A stretch of DNA of 64,000 nucleotides from Bifidobacterium callimiconis. GTDB lineage: Bacteria > Actinomycetota > Actinomycetes > Actinomycetales > Bifidobacteriaceae. Positions 54,243 through 63,916 of this stretch are shown here, piece by piece (the stretch's first letter is position 1; each line of letters starts with the position of its first letter). The translations under genes and the position numbers were made by a program. The DNA lies in NCBI RefSeq assembly GCF_003952005.1, contig NZ_QXGJ01000002.1, forward strand, positions 282,299 through 346,298, written 5' to 3'. The notes beneath the pieces were generated by a model. It saw nothing but the letters and a program-made list of their open reading frames with translations. It did no database searches and had not been told where the DNA came from.

Positions 54243-55874
54243 TCATGCTGAGTACACCACATCCCCGTCGATCACGGTGCCAAGGATCGGCATGGTGCCG
54301 ATTTCCTCGGCGGACAGTGCATACGGGTCCGCCCCGAACACGGTGAGATCCGCGGTGTACCCGGGAGCGAGTTTGCCCGACGTCGCAGCCTCGCCGCGAG
54401 CCACCGCGCACGAACGAGTGTAGCCGTCGAGCAACTGCTGCACGGTCAATGCCTCATCGGGCACGACCGGCCCCAGTTCCGGACGGTTGAACGGCCGGCG
54501 CAACATGCCATCGGCGATGGTGGCACGCGGATCGTATGGCGCAACCGGCCAGTCGGAGCCAATGGCCAGCGTGGCACCTTCATCAACCAGCGTGCGCGTA
54601 CGGAACGCATACCCCTCGCGCGGCTCGCCAAGTTTGCGGGACCAGTTGTCGGTGTGATCGGCCAGCAGGAAGCGCGTGCAATGCAGCGGCATCATGCTGA
54701 CGAACAGCGGACTGGAAGCAACGGTACGCACGGTGTCGTCATCCATCATCTCCAGATGCTCGATCGAATGGGAGCCATGACCGCCACCATTGACATCGCC
54801 CAGTTCCTTCAGCAGATCGGAGACCACCTGAACATGGGTGAGCACGCCCTTGTCACCGATGGCATGGGCAACCGTATCGATGCGCGCGGCGATCAGGTTG
54901 CGCATCAGTCCGCGGTAGGCATCCAGATCGGTCCATGCGCTGAAGTCGCTGTCGCCGTGAACGTCCGGCTCCTGCAGCCATGCCGTACCGCCGTCGATGC
55001 TGCCGTCCATGAACAGTTTGACGCCGGTCACCGCCCAACGGCGACCGTGCCGGCCGAGCAGCGCCTGCAGGTATGAGATGTCGGAGCCCATGGCCTGCCG
55101 GGCGACGGGATGGATACGCAGCTTGATTCCCAGATCGGTGCTCTCTTCTGCTTTGGCGAGCAGCGCAAGATCGCCGTCGCTCAGATCCATCACGTGGGCA
55201 CCTGTCAGACCGGTGGACGCCATGCCATTGAGAACGTCGACGATGCGCTGCACCTTCTGAGCCTCGGTGAGCGGCGGCATGACCTTGTAGATCAGATCCT
55301 TGGCTTCGAATTCCAGCACATGGCCCGTGGGCGTGCCATCCGGATAGCATGCGATGGACGCCGACGAGTTCGGGAACTCGACGGGACCGTTGATGCCGGC
55401 GGCCTTGAGCACGGCCGGGGAGACCAGCAGAGAGTGCATGTCGGCGAACGCGATCACGCAGTGACGGTCGCCGATGATGCCGGCAAATGGTTCGAACACC
55501 AATGGGCCGCCATGGTACAGCGTGGGATCCAGGCCCCATGCGTACACCCACTCCCCCGCAGGAACAGTCGCCGCATAGTCCTTCAGTCGGCGCTGCGCCT
55601 CCTGCATCGACACAGATCCGGTCAGGTCCACGCCGAGCGCGTCCGCGGTCGCACCGGAAATCGGGTGACTGTGCGAGTCGGTCAGGCCGGGGGCGATCAC
55701 ACCGCCGCCGAAATCGACGACCTTCGCATCTTTCGCATCGTCGCGCGCGCGCAGATCGTCCACCGATCCCACGGCCGCGATCTTCGCACCGTCGACGAGC
55801 ACGGCGTTGGCACCCGCGTCATCGGCTCCGGTCATGGAATGCACGGCACTTGCCACGAACAGTGTCTTGGTCAT
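54243..55874 (-). CDS. Amidohydrolase of the YtcJ type
   Basis: 543 residues from ATG 55872-55874 (AAGGAGA upstream). Metal-dependent amidohydrolase family 3: GGGVIAPGLTDSHSHP (metal His pair) and the late IGSDWPV (metal Asp). Large insert domain is typical for YtcJ-like enzymes. Substrate unknown. Last gene of a run from the peptide transporter through aguA and aguB, so it may act on an amide or amine from that pathway. Confidence 0.88.
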   Translation of the reverse strand: MTKTLFVASAVHSMTGADDAGANAVLVDGAKIAAVGSVDDLRARDDAKDAKVVDFGGGVIAPGLTDSHSHPISGATADALGVDLTGSVSMQEAQRRLKDYAATVPAGEWVYAWGLDPTLYHGGPLVFEPFAGIIGDRHCVIAFADMHSLLVSPAVLKAAGINGPVEFPNSSASIACYPDGTPTGHVLEFEAKDLIYKVMPPLTEAQKVQRIVDVLNGMASTGLTGAHVMDLSDGDLALLAKAEESTDLGIKLRIHPVARQAMGSDISYLQALLGRHGRRWAVTGVKLFMDGSIDGGTAWLQEPDVHGDSDFSAWTDLDAYRGLMRNLIAARIDTVAHAIGDKGVLTHVQVVSDLLKELGDVNGGGHGSHSIEHLEMMDDDTVRTVASSPLFVSMMPLHCTRFLLADHTDNWSRKLGEPREGYAFRTRTLVDEGATLAIGSDWPVAPYDPRATIADGMLRRPFNRPELGPVVPDEALTVQQLLDGYTRSCAVARGEAATSGKLAPGYTADLTVFGADPYALSAEEIGTMPILGTVIDGDVVYSA

Positions 55875-55930
55875 GATTGGTTCTCCTTGATTATGAATAT
55901 CGTCTTCACTGTCTGTTGATTTCACCGATC

Positions 55931-56911
55931 TCAGTCACCGTTCTCGGCCGGGCGTTCGGCGCCAAGTCCCTCGTAGTTCAGCAGTCGTCCATAGGATTCG
56001 GGGCGGCGGGTCTTGTAGAACGGGAACAGCGTGATCCAGTCGTCACGCTGTGCAAGATCGAGATGAGCCACCAGCACGGCGTCACGATCACGCGGCGCCT
56101 GCACCAGAATCCGGCCGAACGGATCGGAGATGAACGATGAACCGTAGAACGTGACCTTGCCCTCGTTGCCGTAGCGGTTCGGCACCACCATGAACGTGCC
56201 ATTGGCGATGCCGTTCGCACGGATCACCTGCTCCCATAGCGGTTCGGTATTGAAGTTCGGATAGTCGGGTTCCGAGCCGATGGCGGTGGGATACGAGAGG
56301 ATCTGCGCCCCCTGCATGCCATAGAGGCGCGCGGTCTCAGGGAACCATTCATCCCAGCAGGTCGGCAGTCCGAGCCGGGGCTCGCCATCGATCGGCAGCG
56401 TCACGGGCTGATACGGATTCTCGTAGTCCTCGGCCGGCCCCGGCGCAAAGTATTCATCCTCGTAGTATCCGGCAGTGATGGGAATGTGCATCTTGCGCGT
56501 GCGCTTGACGAGAATGCCATCGGGAGCCACAAGCACCGCGGTGTTGTACCCGCGTTCAGAGTCGTCGCCGGTCTTCTCGAAGACCGAGCCCGCGACATAG
56601 ACGCCGTTGGCCCGCGCCTGTTCGCGGAAGAACGTGATGCTCGGACCATCCTCGAGGCTTTCCGCCAATGCGGAGCGTTTGGATGGATCCGGCCGCACGT
56701 CCGCCATGTAGCGCAGCATGGTCAGTTCCTGCAGGAACACGATCTGAGCTCCGGCGAGCGCAGCCTGATTGATACCCACGGCGAGGGTCTCCCTATGCTC
56801 CTGAGGGTCTTCATGCCATCGAGTCTGCACGAGTCCGACGCCCACGACCCGAGGCTCCGCATTATCGCGAGGGCAGAGGCTGGGAAGGTTTTCCGCGGTA
56901 TAGAGGTCCAT
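55931..56911 (-). CDS. aguB: N-carbamoylputrescine amidase
   Basis: 326 residues. Nitrilase-family triad E62 (FLQELTML), K140 (RKMHIP), C185 (PTCWDEWFPE). The TCWDEWFPE motif is that of plant and bacterial N-carbamoylputrescine amidases. Converts N-carbamoylputrescine to putrescine, CO2 and ammonia. 42 bp after agmatine deiminase. Confidence 0.92.
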   Translation of the reverse strand: MDLYTAENLPSLCPRDNAEPRVVGVGLVQTRWHEDPQEHRETLAVGINQAALAGAQIVFLQELTMLRYMADVRPDPSKRSALAESLEDGPSITFFREQARANGVYVAGSVFEKTGDDSERGYNTAVLVAPDGILVKRTRKMHIPITAGYYEDEYFAPGPAEDYENPYQPVTLPIDGEPRLGLPTCWDEWFPETARLYGMQGAQILSYPTAIGSEPDYPNFNTEPLWEQVIRANGIANGTFMVVPNRYGNEGKVTFYGSSFISDPFGRILVQAPRDRDAVLVAHLDLAQRDDWITLFPFYKTRRPESYGRLLNYEGLGAERPAENGD

Positions 56912-56953
56912 GTTTGTGTCCTTTCGTCGCTATCTCCGTTATGCCGGCATCGT

Positions 56954-57994
56954 TTACTCCGACAAGGCCGGCTGCTGCTGCGTGATGCAGTGGATGCCGC
57001 CGCCGCGGTCGAACAGCGGCTTCGAGGAGATCGGCACCACGGTCCTGCCCGGATAGGCCTGGCTCAGCACGGTCATTGCCTGATCGTCGTTGGGATCGTT
57101 GAATGTGCATGCGATCACGGCGCCGTTGGCGGCGTAGTGGTTGATGTAGCTGAAGTCGGTGGGCGTGCCGTCGTCTTCGAATCCCTGCGCCGGTGCTGGT
57201 ATGGGAACCACGGTGAGCTGTCGTCCGCGCGCGTCACGGGCCTGCGATAGTACGCGTTCGATGTCACGGGAGACCTGGTAATCGGGATGGTCCGGATTCC
57301 GTTGATCGTGGAACAGTACGACGCCGGGCTGCGGCATGCAGGTGACGATGTCGACGTGTCCGCGGGTGCCGAATTCCCCGTAATCGCGGGTGAGTCCGCG
57401 TGGCAGCCAGATGACCTTATTCACGCCCAGTGTGCGATGCAGTTCCCGTTCGATGTCCTCGCGGGTACGCCCGGGGTTGCGGTGAGGATCCAGCGCCACG
57501 GTTTCGGTGAGGATTGCCGTGCCTTCGCCGTCCACGTGGAATCCGCCGCCCTCGAACACGTATGAGCTGTCGATCACACCGACGCCGGCTTCTTCGGCCA
57601 CATGTCGGGCGAGCAGTGCGTCTTTGTCCCATGCGGACCATTCCTGCTGCCCCCAGCCGTTGAATACCCAGTCAACGGCCTTGAGCGTCGTGGCGCCATT
57701 CGTTCCGTGATCGATCACGAAGGTGGGGCCGCTGTCACGCATCCAGCAGTCGTTCAGAGGGAACGGATGCGTGGTCACACCGTCGTCGAGTACGTCTTTG
57801 GCCACCGATTCCAGAGCGGGATCGACAACCATCGACACCGGCTCGTATTTCACGATGGCATTGGCCACCGAGGACCACATACGTATGGCCTCACTCCGCG
57901 ATTCCTTGGTGTTTCCCAGTACATATCCCTCGGTGGGGAACGACATCCATGTGCGTTCATGCCGATGGGTTTCGGCCGGCATTATGGTTGGCAT
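56954..57994 (-). CDS. aguA: Agmatine deiminase
   Basis: 346 residues, family size. Converts agmatine to N-carbamoylputrescine and ammonia. Catalytic Cys336 in GGGIHCITQQQP; WMRDSGPTF and GGGFHVDGEGT are the other active-site signatures. Together with aguB gives putrescine. Confidence 0.95.
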   Translation of the reverse strand: MPTIMPAETHRHERTWMSFPTEGYVLGNTKESRSEAIRMWSSVANAIVKYEPVSMVVDPALESVAKDVLDDGVTTHPFPLNDCWMRDSGPTFVIDHGTNGATTLKAVDWVFNGWGQQEWSAWDKDALLARHVAEEAGVGVIDSSYVFEGGGFHVDGEGTAILTETVALDPHRNPGRTREDIERELHRTLGVNKVIWLPRGLTRDYGEFGTRGHVDIVTCMPQPGVVLFHDQRNPDHPDYQVSRDIERVLSQARDARGRQLTVVPIPAPAQGFEDDGTPTDFSYINHYAANGAVIACTFNDPNDDQAMTVLSQAYPGRTVVPISSKPLFDRGGGIHCITQQQPALSE

Positions 57995-58052
57995 TTCGTA
58001 TCTCCTGATCGTATGTTCGCCGTTGTTTTCGGATCGCGTGACCTATGGCGGT

Positions 58053-58853
58053 TCAGCGCGGCAGTTTCGGCGCCGCGGCCAGCAGTTCGCGCGTGTACTC
58101 GTTACGGGGATGAGCGAACATGTCGGTTACTGGTCCGGATTCGACAAGCTTGCCGTTGTGCATGACCACGGCGGAATCACATAGATAGCGCACGAGATCG
58201 AGGTTGTGGGTCACGGTGAGAATCGTCAGCCCGGTCCGTTCCCGCAGATCCTTGAGCACATCCAAGATCTGCGCCTGAACCACCACATCGAGCGCACTGG
58301 TGGGTTCATCGGCCACAAGCAGTTTGGGATCGAACGCGAGCGCGCGGGCGATGGCGATGCGCTGCTTCTGCCCGCCAGACAGGTCTCGCGGATAGGCGTT
58401 GGCGGTGTCTCTCGGCATGGCGACCATGTCAAACAGTTCGTCAATGCGCCGTGGAATGTCGTCCCGATCGACGAGACGGTGCACGCGCAGCACCTCGCCG
58501 ATGGTCTGCCCCGCGGTCATCATGGGATCAAGCGCGGTTCCGGGGTCCTGAAACACCATCTGCATGGATTTGCGCAGATCGGAGTACTTGCCCATGTTGA
58601 GAATCGTGCCCTGATAGCGTACGTTGCCGGAGTCGATGGGGTTCAGGCCCATGACGGCTCGCAGCAGCGAGGATTTGCCGGAACCGGATTCACCGACAAT
58701 GCCTACGGATCCGCCGGCTGGCACATCGAACGACACATGATCCACGGCGGTGAACCGGGTGTCAGGCTTGTGCCGCAGGCGATCCATCAGCATCGGTTTG
58801 TCGCCGTACTTGATCACGAGGTTTTCGATGCGCAGGATCATCGGGTTCAGCAT
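58053..58853 (-). CDS. Oligopeptide-type ABC transporter ATPase (DppF-like)
   Basis: 266 residues. Walker A GESGSGKSS, signature LSGGQKQRIAIARAL, Walker B LLVADEPTSALD. Overlaps the end of the other ATPase gene by seven bases. Pairs with it. Confidence 0.93.
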   Translation of the reverse strand: MLNPMILRIENLVIKYGDKPMLMDRLRHKPDTRFTAVDHVSFDVPAGGSVGIVGESGSGKSSLLRAVMGLNPIDSGNVRYQGTILNMGKYSDLRKSMQMVFQDPGTALDPMMTAGQTIGEVLRVHRLVDRDDIPRRIDELFDMVAMPRDTANAYPRDLSGGQKQRIAIARALAFDPKLLVADEPTSALDVVVQAQILDVLKDLRERTGLTILTVTHNLDLVRYLCDSAVVMHNGKLVESGPVTDMFAHPRNEYTRELLAAAPKLPR

Positions 58854-59671
58854 GATGCACCTCCGTTCGCGGTGTTCACAACGTCGTCCATATGCCGCAT
58901 GCGGTAGTCGAGATCGGCGTCCAGCAGTTTTTTCGTGTAGTCCTGCTGCGGATCATGGATGATGCCCCGTGTGGAGCCCTGTTCCATGATTCGCCCGTAC
59001 TGCATGACGATCACGCGGTCGCAGATTTCGGAGATGACGGCAAGATCGTGGCTGACGAAGATCAGCGACAGGTTGTCACGCTCGGCTATGTCCTTGAGCA
59101 GTTTGAGGATCTGCGCCTGCACACGTACGTCCAGTGCGGTGGTGGGTTCGTCGCAGAGCAGGATGGACGGCTCGGCGGCGAGCGCCGCGGCGATCATGAT
59201 GCGCTGACGTAGTCCGCCGGACAGCTCGAACGGCCATACGGTCATCTTGTCCTTGGCGTCGGCGATGCCGACCTTGCTCATGAGATCGATGGCGTGCGCC
59301 TGGCAGGATTCCCACGAGTCGTCGGGATGATGGACTTGCCATGTCCTGGCAACGAATCGTCCGACGCGCATCGTCGGGTTGAGACTGGTGGCCGGCTCCT
59401 GGAAGATCATCGCAGCGTCGGTTCTTGTCAGCGGATCAACGTATTCGATGCCGCCACGCGCATGCAGACTCTTCGGCAGAATGCCAATGAGAGCCTTGAG
59501 CGTCAGGCTTTTGCCGCTGCCGGATTCACCGACGATGCCCAATCGTTCTCCGCGATGGAGCGTGAACGTGGAATCGTGCACGAGCACATCGTCGTAGTCG
59601 TCGACGATCGACAGATCCGTCACCCTGAGCACGGGCCGTGCATCATGCACGGTTTGTGTTTCATTCGTCAT
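58847..59671 (-). CDS. Oligopeptide-type ABC transporter ATPase (DppD-like)
   Basis: 274 residues from ATG 59669-59671, overlapping the stop of the permease gene. Walker A GESGSGKS, signature LSGGLRQRIMIAAAL, Walker B ILLCDEPTTALD. The open frame extends upstream into the permease but that is a shadow. Confidence 0.92.
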   Translation of the reverse strand: MTNETQTVHDARPVLRVTDLSIVDDYDDVLVHDSTFTLHRGERLGIVGESGSGKSLTLKALIGILPKSLHARGGIEYVDPLTRTDAAMIFQEPATSLNPTMRVGRFVARTWQVHHPDDSWESCQAHAIDLMSKVGIADAKDKMTVWPFELSGGLRQRIMIAAALAAEPSILLCDEPTTALDVRVQAQILKLLKDIAERDNLSLIFVSHDLAVISEICDRVIVMQYGRIMEQGSTRGIIHDPQQDYTKKLLDADLDYRMRHMDDVVNTANGGASC

Positions 59672-60564
59672 CAGTGCACCATCCTGTCCTGTAGGGCGTC
59701 GCCGATCAGGGCGAGGCCGAAGGCGAATACGGTCAGCGTCAGGCCGGGAATCACGACGAGCCACGGGGCCAGACCGAGGAATTTCTGTCCGGATGAGATC
59801 AGCGATCCCCATTCCGGGGTGGGCGGCTGAATACCGAAGCCGAGGAAGCTGAACGCGGCGAGCGCCACGACCGAGAACACCAGATCGGACGTGAGGTAGA
59901 TCGCGATCTGTCGGCTCACGTTCGGCATGATGTGGCGGAAGAGAATACGTTCGGTGCTGAATCCGGATGTTTTCGCGGCCATGATGAACTGCGATTCCTT
60001 GATACGCATGACCTCGGTTCGGGCAAGGCGTGCGTAGACCACCCATCCGACGATGGTGAAGCTGACGATCAGCGAAGGTACGCCGGCGCCAAGCACGAAC
60101 ACGAGGACGATCATGAGCACGTACTGGGGGAACGCCTGCAGCAGGTCGCCCACGCGTAGGATGATCGCGTCCCATGTCCTGCCGAAGTAGCCGGCGACAA
60201 GTCCCAGGATCGTGCCGAGGATGCATGGCAGTACGGTGCAGATGAGGGTGACGGGCAAGTCGATCGCGGATGCGCTCATCACGCGGCTGAACAGGTCACG
60301 TCCAAGCTCATCGGTGCCGAACAGATGCGTGGCGCTTGGCTGCTGGAGCACGGCGGTGAAGTCCTGCCCGATGGGATCGTATGGGGTCCAGACCAGACTG
60401 ACGAGAGCGGCCAGAACAAACACGCCGACGATCGTGAGTCCCACATAGAGCTTGCCGGCCGACGGCTTGCGACGTTTGCGACTATGCAGTTTCGGGGCGG
60501 AGGACGCTTTTGTTACAGAGGCCGCGCATGTCGACGCCGCCGAGGCATTGACTGAGGCTGTCAT
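59671..60564 (-). CDS. Oligopeptide-type ABC transporter permease (DppC-like)
   Basis: 297 residues, six membrane helices after a 45-residue cytoplasmic tail. DppC motifs HLFGTDELGRDLFSRV and the EAA loop region. Start overlaps the stop of dppB-like gene. Confidence 0.93.
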   Translation of the reverse strand: MTASVNASAASTCAASVTKASSAPKLHSRKRRKPSAGKLYVGLTIVGVFVLAALVSLVWTPYDPIGQDFTAVLQQPSATHLFGTDELGRDLFSRVMSASAIDLPVTLICTVLPCILGTILGLVAGYFGRTWDAIILRVGDLLQAFPQYVLMIVLVFVLGAGVPSLIVSFTIVGWVVYARLARTEVMRIKESQFIMAAKTSGFSTERILFRHIMPNVSRQIAIYLTSDLVFSVVALAAFSFLGFGIQPPTPEWGSLISSGQKFLGLAPWLVVIPGLTLTVFAFGLALIGDALQDRMVH

Positions 60565-61514
60565 GATTCGATCCTCACTCTCGGGTCAATAAGGGATGTG
60601 ATGACATCGGCGATCAGGTAGATGACGACGATGGCGATGGCGAACACGAAGGTGTAGCCCTGGACGAGCGGGAAGTCACGCTGGCTGGCGGCGGTGACCA
60701 GTCCCTGACCGATGCCGGGCAGGCTGAACGCCACTTCGACGACCGTGGTGCCGAACAGCGCATACCCGGCCTGCGAAGCGGCAACCACGACGAGCGGACC
60801 GGCCGCGTTGCGTAGGATGAACCCTCCGGTCAGCCCCCAGCCCTTGAATCCCAAGGTGCGGGCGGCGAGCACGTAGTCGGAGTTGCGCACGTCGAGCAGC
60901 GTGGCCCTGAGGCTGCGCGTCATCGGCGCGGTGAGGGAGATCGCCACGGTGAGGATGGGAAGGATCATGGCCCTGACATGCGTGACCATGTCGGTGCCGA
61001 TGCCGGCGACGGGGAACGCCCGGGTGGGCAGGGCCACGTAGCTGATGAGCATGATGGCGATCCAGAAGCTCGGCAGTCCGATGCCGACCACACACAGGAT
61101 TCGTACGATCTGGTCGGCGATCCCGTCGGGCTTCTGCACGGACAGCATGGCCAGCACGACCGACAGCAGCAGCGCCACAACGATGCCGCCCACGGCGATG
61201 CTCAGCGTTATCGGCAACTGCTGAGCGATCTGCGCCCCCACGGCCTTGCCGGTCTTGAACGATGTGCCGAAGTCACCGCGCACCACGTTGAACACATAGT
61301 CGATGTATCTGATGAGGAACGGCTTGTCCAACCCCATCTGGGAACGTACGTGGGCCACATCGTTGTCGCTGGCACGCGGACCGGTGACGAGTCGGGCCGG
61401 ATCGCCCGGTGTCAGGTCGAGCAGCAGCGTGGTGACCAGCAGGATGCCCAGAATCAGCGGGATCAGGGTCAGCAGTCTGGTGACGATGAAACGATATCGG
61501 CTTTTGGAAGTCAT
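60561..61514 (-). CDS. Oligopeptide-type ABC transporter permease (DppB-like)
   Basis: 317 residues, six helices. LTPGDPARLVTGPRASD and RSLRATLLDVRNSDYVLAARTLG are the family signatures. Four-base overlap with the next gene. Confidence 0.94.
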   Translation of the reverse strand: MTSKSRYRFIVTRLLTLIPLILGILLVTTLLLDLTPGDPARLVTGPRASDNDVAHVRSQMGLDKPFLIRYIDYVFNVVRGDFGTSFKTGKAVGAQIAQQLPITLSIAVGGIVVALLLSVVLAMLSVQKPDGIADQIVRILCVVGIGLPSFWIAIMLISYVALPTRAFPVAGIGTDMVTHVRAMILPILTVAISLTAPMTRSLRATLLDVRNSDYVLAARTLGFKGWGLTGGFILRNAAGPLVVVAASQAGYALFGTTVVEVAFSLPGIGQGLVTAASQRDFPLVQGYTFVFAIAIVVIYLIADVITSLIDPRVRIES

Positions 61515-61547
61515 GTCACGCCTCGCTTTCCGTCAGTGCGAATTCCG

Positions 61548-63044
61548 TCAGTGCGAGAGGGTGTCGTAGTAGTAGCAGCTCCATGGCTGCACCTCCAATC
61601 CCTTGATGTCCGGCTGTTTCGCGACGATCACTTTGTTCGCGTTGAGCACCACGTAGGGCACCTCGTCCGACAGGTAGTCGTCGATCTGCTGAACGATCTG
61701 TTGTTTGGCGTTCGTATCGGTGCTTTCCTTGTAGGAGGAGATCAGATCGGCGAGATGACTGGTGTCCATCTGCGCGTAAAGCATCTTGGTGCTCACCACA
61801 TAGGAGGGTGCGTCGATCAGGTCGGGGGAATTCGCGTTGGTGGCGAACGTACTCATGTCGAACGTTCCCGCGGAAAGCGACGACGACCAGGTGCCGCCAT
61901 CGACGGATTTCAATTCGACGTTGATGCCTACCTTTTTGAGGTCGGACTGGATGATCTGCACCACCGCGGCCGATATGCCTGACGTCGGGTAGGTCAGCGT
62001 GATCGACGCCGGGATATCCACGCCCTTGAGCAGCTGCTTTGCCTTGGCGATGTTCTGACGGTAGTAGCCGCCGGTTGTCTTGGGCGAGCCTTCCAAATTC
62101 GGCGGAAGGGAACTGTTCGGCAGTTCGCCGAATCCATAGAAGCCGTATTTTTGCAGGGACTCATAGTCGATTGCGTAGGCGATGGCCTGACGCACGCTCT
62201 TGTTTGCCAGGAACGCGTTCTGCGTGTTCAACACCAGGGTGGGAGTCTGGTGGGCCGGCACCTTGGCGATGTAGCTTCGGTCAAGCAGCTTGGCCGTGAT
62301 GGAGTCCAGCTGGTTAACCAGATCGATCTGACCCGCCTTGAGCTGCAGCGCTACGGAATTGGAATCGGGGGTGTAGGAGTTGATCACGCGATCGGCCTTG
62401 GGATATCCCTTTTTGTAGTAGTACGGGTTCTTGTTGAGCACGATGTCGCCGTCGGTACTCCATGATTCGACTTTGAACGGACCTGCGCCCACCGGGTTCT
62501 GGTAGAACGCCTTGGCGCTCTTGCCGCCGTAGTCCTTGGGAATCACGCCCGCCACCGCATAGGAGAGAAAGGCCGGGATGGAACTGTCAGGCTGGGAAAG
62601 ATTGAAGACGATGGTGTGGTCGTCCTTCACAGTCGATGATGCGATGGATGAATAATTGGCGCCATAGTTCGGTCCGGACTTCCATACAGCCAGGCTGAAC
62701 GCCACATCGTTGGCCGTCACGGCTTTGCCGTTGCTGAATTTCGCGTCCGGATTGATATTGATGGTCAGTTGGGTGTCATCGTCGTTGTACTGCCATGAGC
62801 TGGCAATGCCCGGCTGGAGCTCCTTGCCTTCGTTACCCACACGGATCAGCGGCTCCATCACTGCGGTGGAGATGGCATAGTCCTCGTTGAGCAGTTCCTG
62901 ATCAAGCGTGAAACCGTCAAAGACCTCGGTTCGCCCAATATGGATCTGATTGGCCGATTCGGCCGAACCGGAACCGCATGCAGCGGTGCCGAGTAGAAAC
63001 GCCACGGACAGGGCCAACGCCCCGATTTTCTGCACTACCCCCAT
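61548..63044 (-). CDS. Oligopeptide-type substrate-binding lipoprotein
   Basis: 498 residues, family 5. Lipobox TAAC with Cys23. First gene of the transporter operon, which runs on to aguA, aguB and the amidohydrolase. The ligand is unknown; arginine- or agmatine-related compounds or a peptide are suggested by context. Divergent from an Lrp-type regulator. Confidence 0.93.
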   Translation of the reverse strand: MGVVQKIGALALSVAFLLGTAACGSGSAESANQIHIGRTEVFDGFTLDQELLNEDYAISTAVMEPLIRVGNEGKELQPGIASSWQYNDDDTQLTININPDAKFSNGKAVTANDVAFSLAVWKSGPNYGANYSSIASSTVKDDHTIVFNLSQPDSSIPAFLSYAVAGVIPKDYGGKSAKAFYQNPVGAGPFKVESWSTDGDIVLNKNPYYYKKGYPKADRVINSYTPDSNSVALQLKAGQIDLVNQLDSITAKLLDRSYIAKVPAHQTPTLVLNTQNAFLANKSVRQAIAYAIDYESLQKYGFYGFGELPNSSLPPNLEGSPKTTGGYYRQNIAKAKQLLKGVDIPASITLTYPTSGISAAVVQIIQSDLKKVGINVELKSVDGGTWSSSLSAGTFDMSTFATNANSPDLIDAPSYVVSTKMLYAQMDTSHLADLISSYKESTDTNAKQQIVQQIDDYLSDEVPYVVLNANKVIVAKQPDIKGLEVQPWSCYYYDTLSH

Positions 63045-63254
63045 GTTCCCGTCCTTCCTGATGAATCCGCCTTCAATATTTTCGAAAGCTATTCACAAAG
63101 AATACGGGCATAAAATTTTCGAATTACGAATCAAAGTTACATATTATGCTTCGATTTACAGTCTCGATATATTAAATTCACAAGAAGAACATCATCAATT
63201 TCGGGAAACCATAATGAAAACACGATGTAATGGTTTTTCCTATAGTCTTGAGAT
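63045..63254. promoter_or_regulatory. Divergent AT-rich control region of the transporter and Lrp genes
   Basis: 210 bp, strongly AT-rich against a GC-rich background. Several TTCGAA/TTCGAT/TTACGAA-type motifs (63082, 63117, 63152) repeat with 30-40 bp spacing. Lrp-family regulators bind such arrays on bent, AT-rich DNA. Confidence 0.5.
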
Positions 63255-63764
63255 ATGAAGAAAAAACAATCCATCGTTTCCTCGGATCAGGGAAACGAAT
63301 CACAAACCACACACGAAGGCACTCTCGATGCCATCAACAAGAGGATCGTGGCACTGCTGCAGGAGGACGGACGCCGCTCCTATGTGTCGATCGGCAAGGA
63401 GATCGGACTGTCGGAGGCGGCGGTGCGACTGCGTGTGCAGAAAATGCTCGATGACGGCGTGATGCAGATCGTGGCCGTGACCAACCCGATGGAGATGGGC
63501 TTCCGCAGGCAGGCCATGGTGGGCATCACCGTGGATGGCGACATCGAATACGTGGCGCAGAAGCTCAAGGATATCCGGCAGATCGACTACATCATCATCA
63601 CCGCCGGCCGTTTCGACATTCTCGCCGAGGTGTTCGCCGAGGACGACGAAAGCATGCTCGAGCTCGTCAATCGGCAGATCCGCAAGATCGACGGCATCGA
63701 CCGCACGGAACTGTTCACCTACATGCGCCTGGAAAGCCAGCGCTACGACTGGGGCGTGCGGTAG
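63255..63764 (+). CDS. Lrp/AsnC-family regulator
   Basis: 169 residues. Winged helix (DAINKRIVALLQEDGRRSY...IGLSEAAVRLRVQKM) then a RAM effector domain with the GRFDIL signature. Likely senses an amino acid and controls the divergent transporter and agmatine genes. Confidence 0.93.
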   Translation: MKKKQSIVSSDQGNESQTTHEGTLDAINKRIVALLQEDGRRSYVSIGKEIGLSEAAVRLRVQKMLDDGVMQIVAVTNPMEMGFRRQAMVGITVDGDIEYVAQKLKDIRQIDYIIITAGRFDILAEVFAEDDESMLELVNRQIRKIDGIDRTELFTYMRLESQRYDWGVR

Positions 63765-63776
63765 GCCCCTCCGCAC

Positions 63777-63916
63777 GGTCACCTAGATCGTATATGAGTC
63801 ACGCGGCTCGCCCGATCCCGGTGACCGGTAACTGATTTCGTTGAGATTTCAACGATTTTAAGCTATGGTCACTGGGATCGGGCGAGCCGCGTGACTCATA
63901 TACGATCTAGGTGACC
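63777..63916. repeat. Long inverted repeat, 50-bp arms
   Basis: Arms 63777-63826 and 63867-63916 are complementary over 50 bp with a single mismatch, which would be a G-U pair in RNA. Each arm begins GGTCAC and ends GTGACC, 43 bp apart. The 40-bp loop holds TCGTTGA-GATT-TCAACGA. It starts 13 bp after the Lrp stop. May be a strong terminator or a mobile-element-like structure. Confidence 0.75.
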
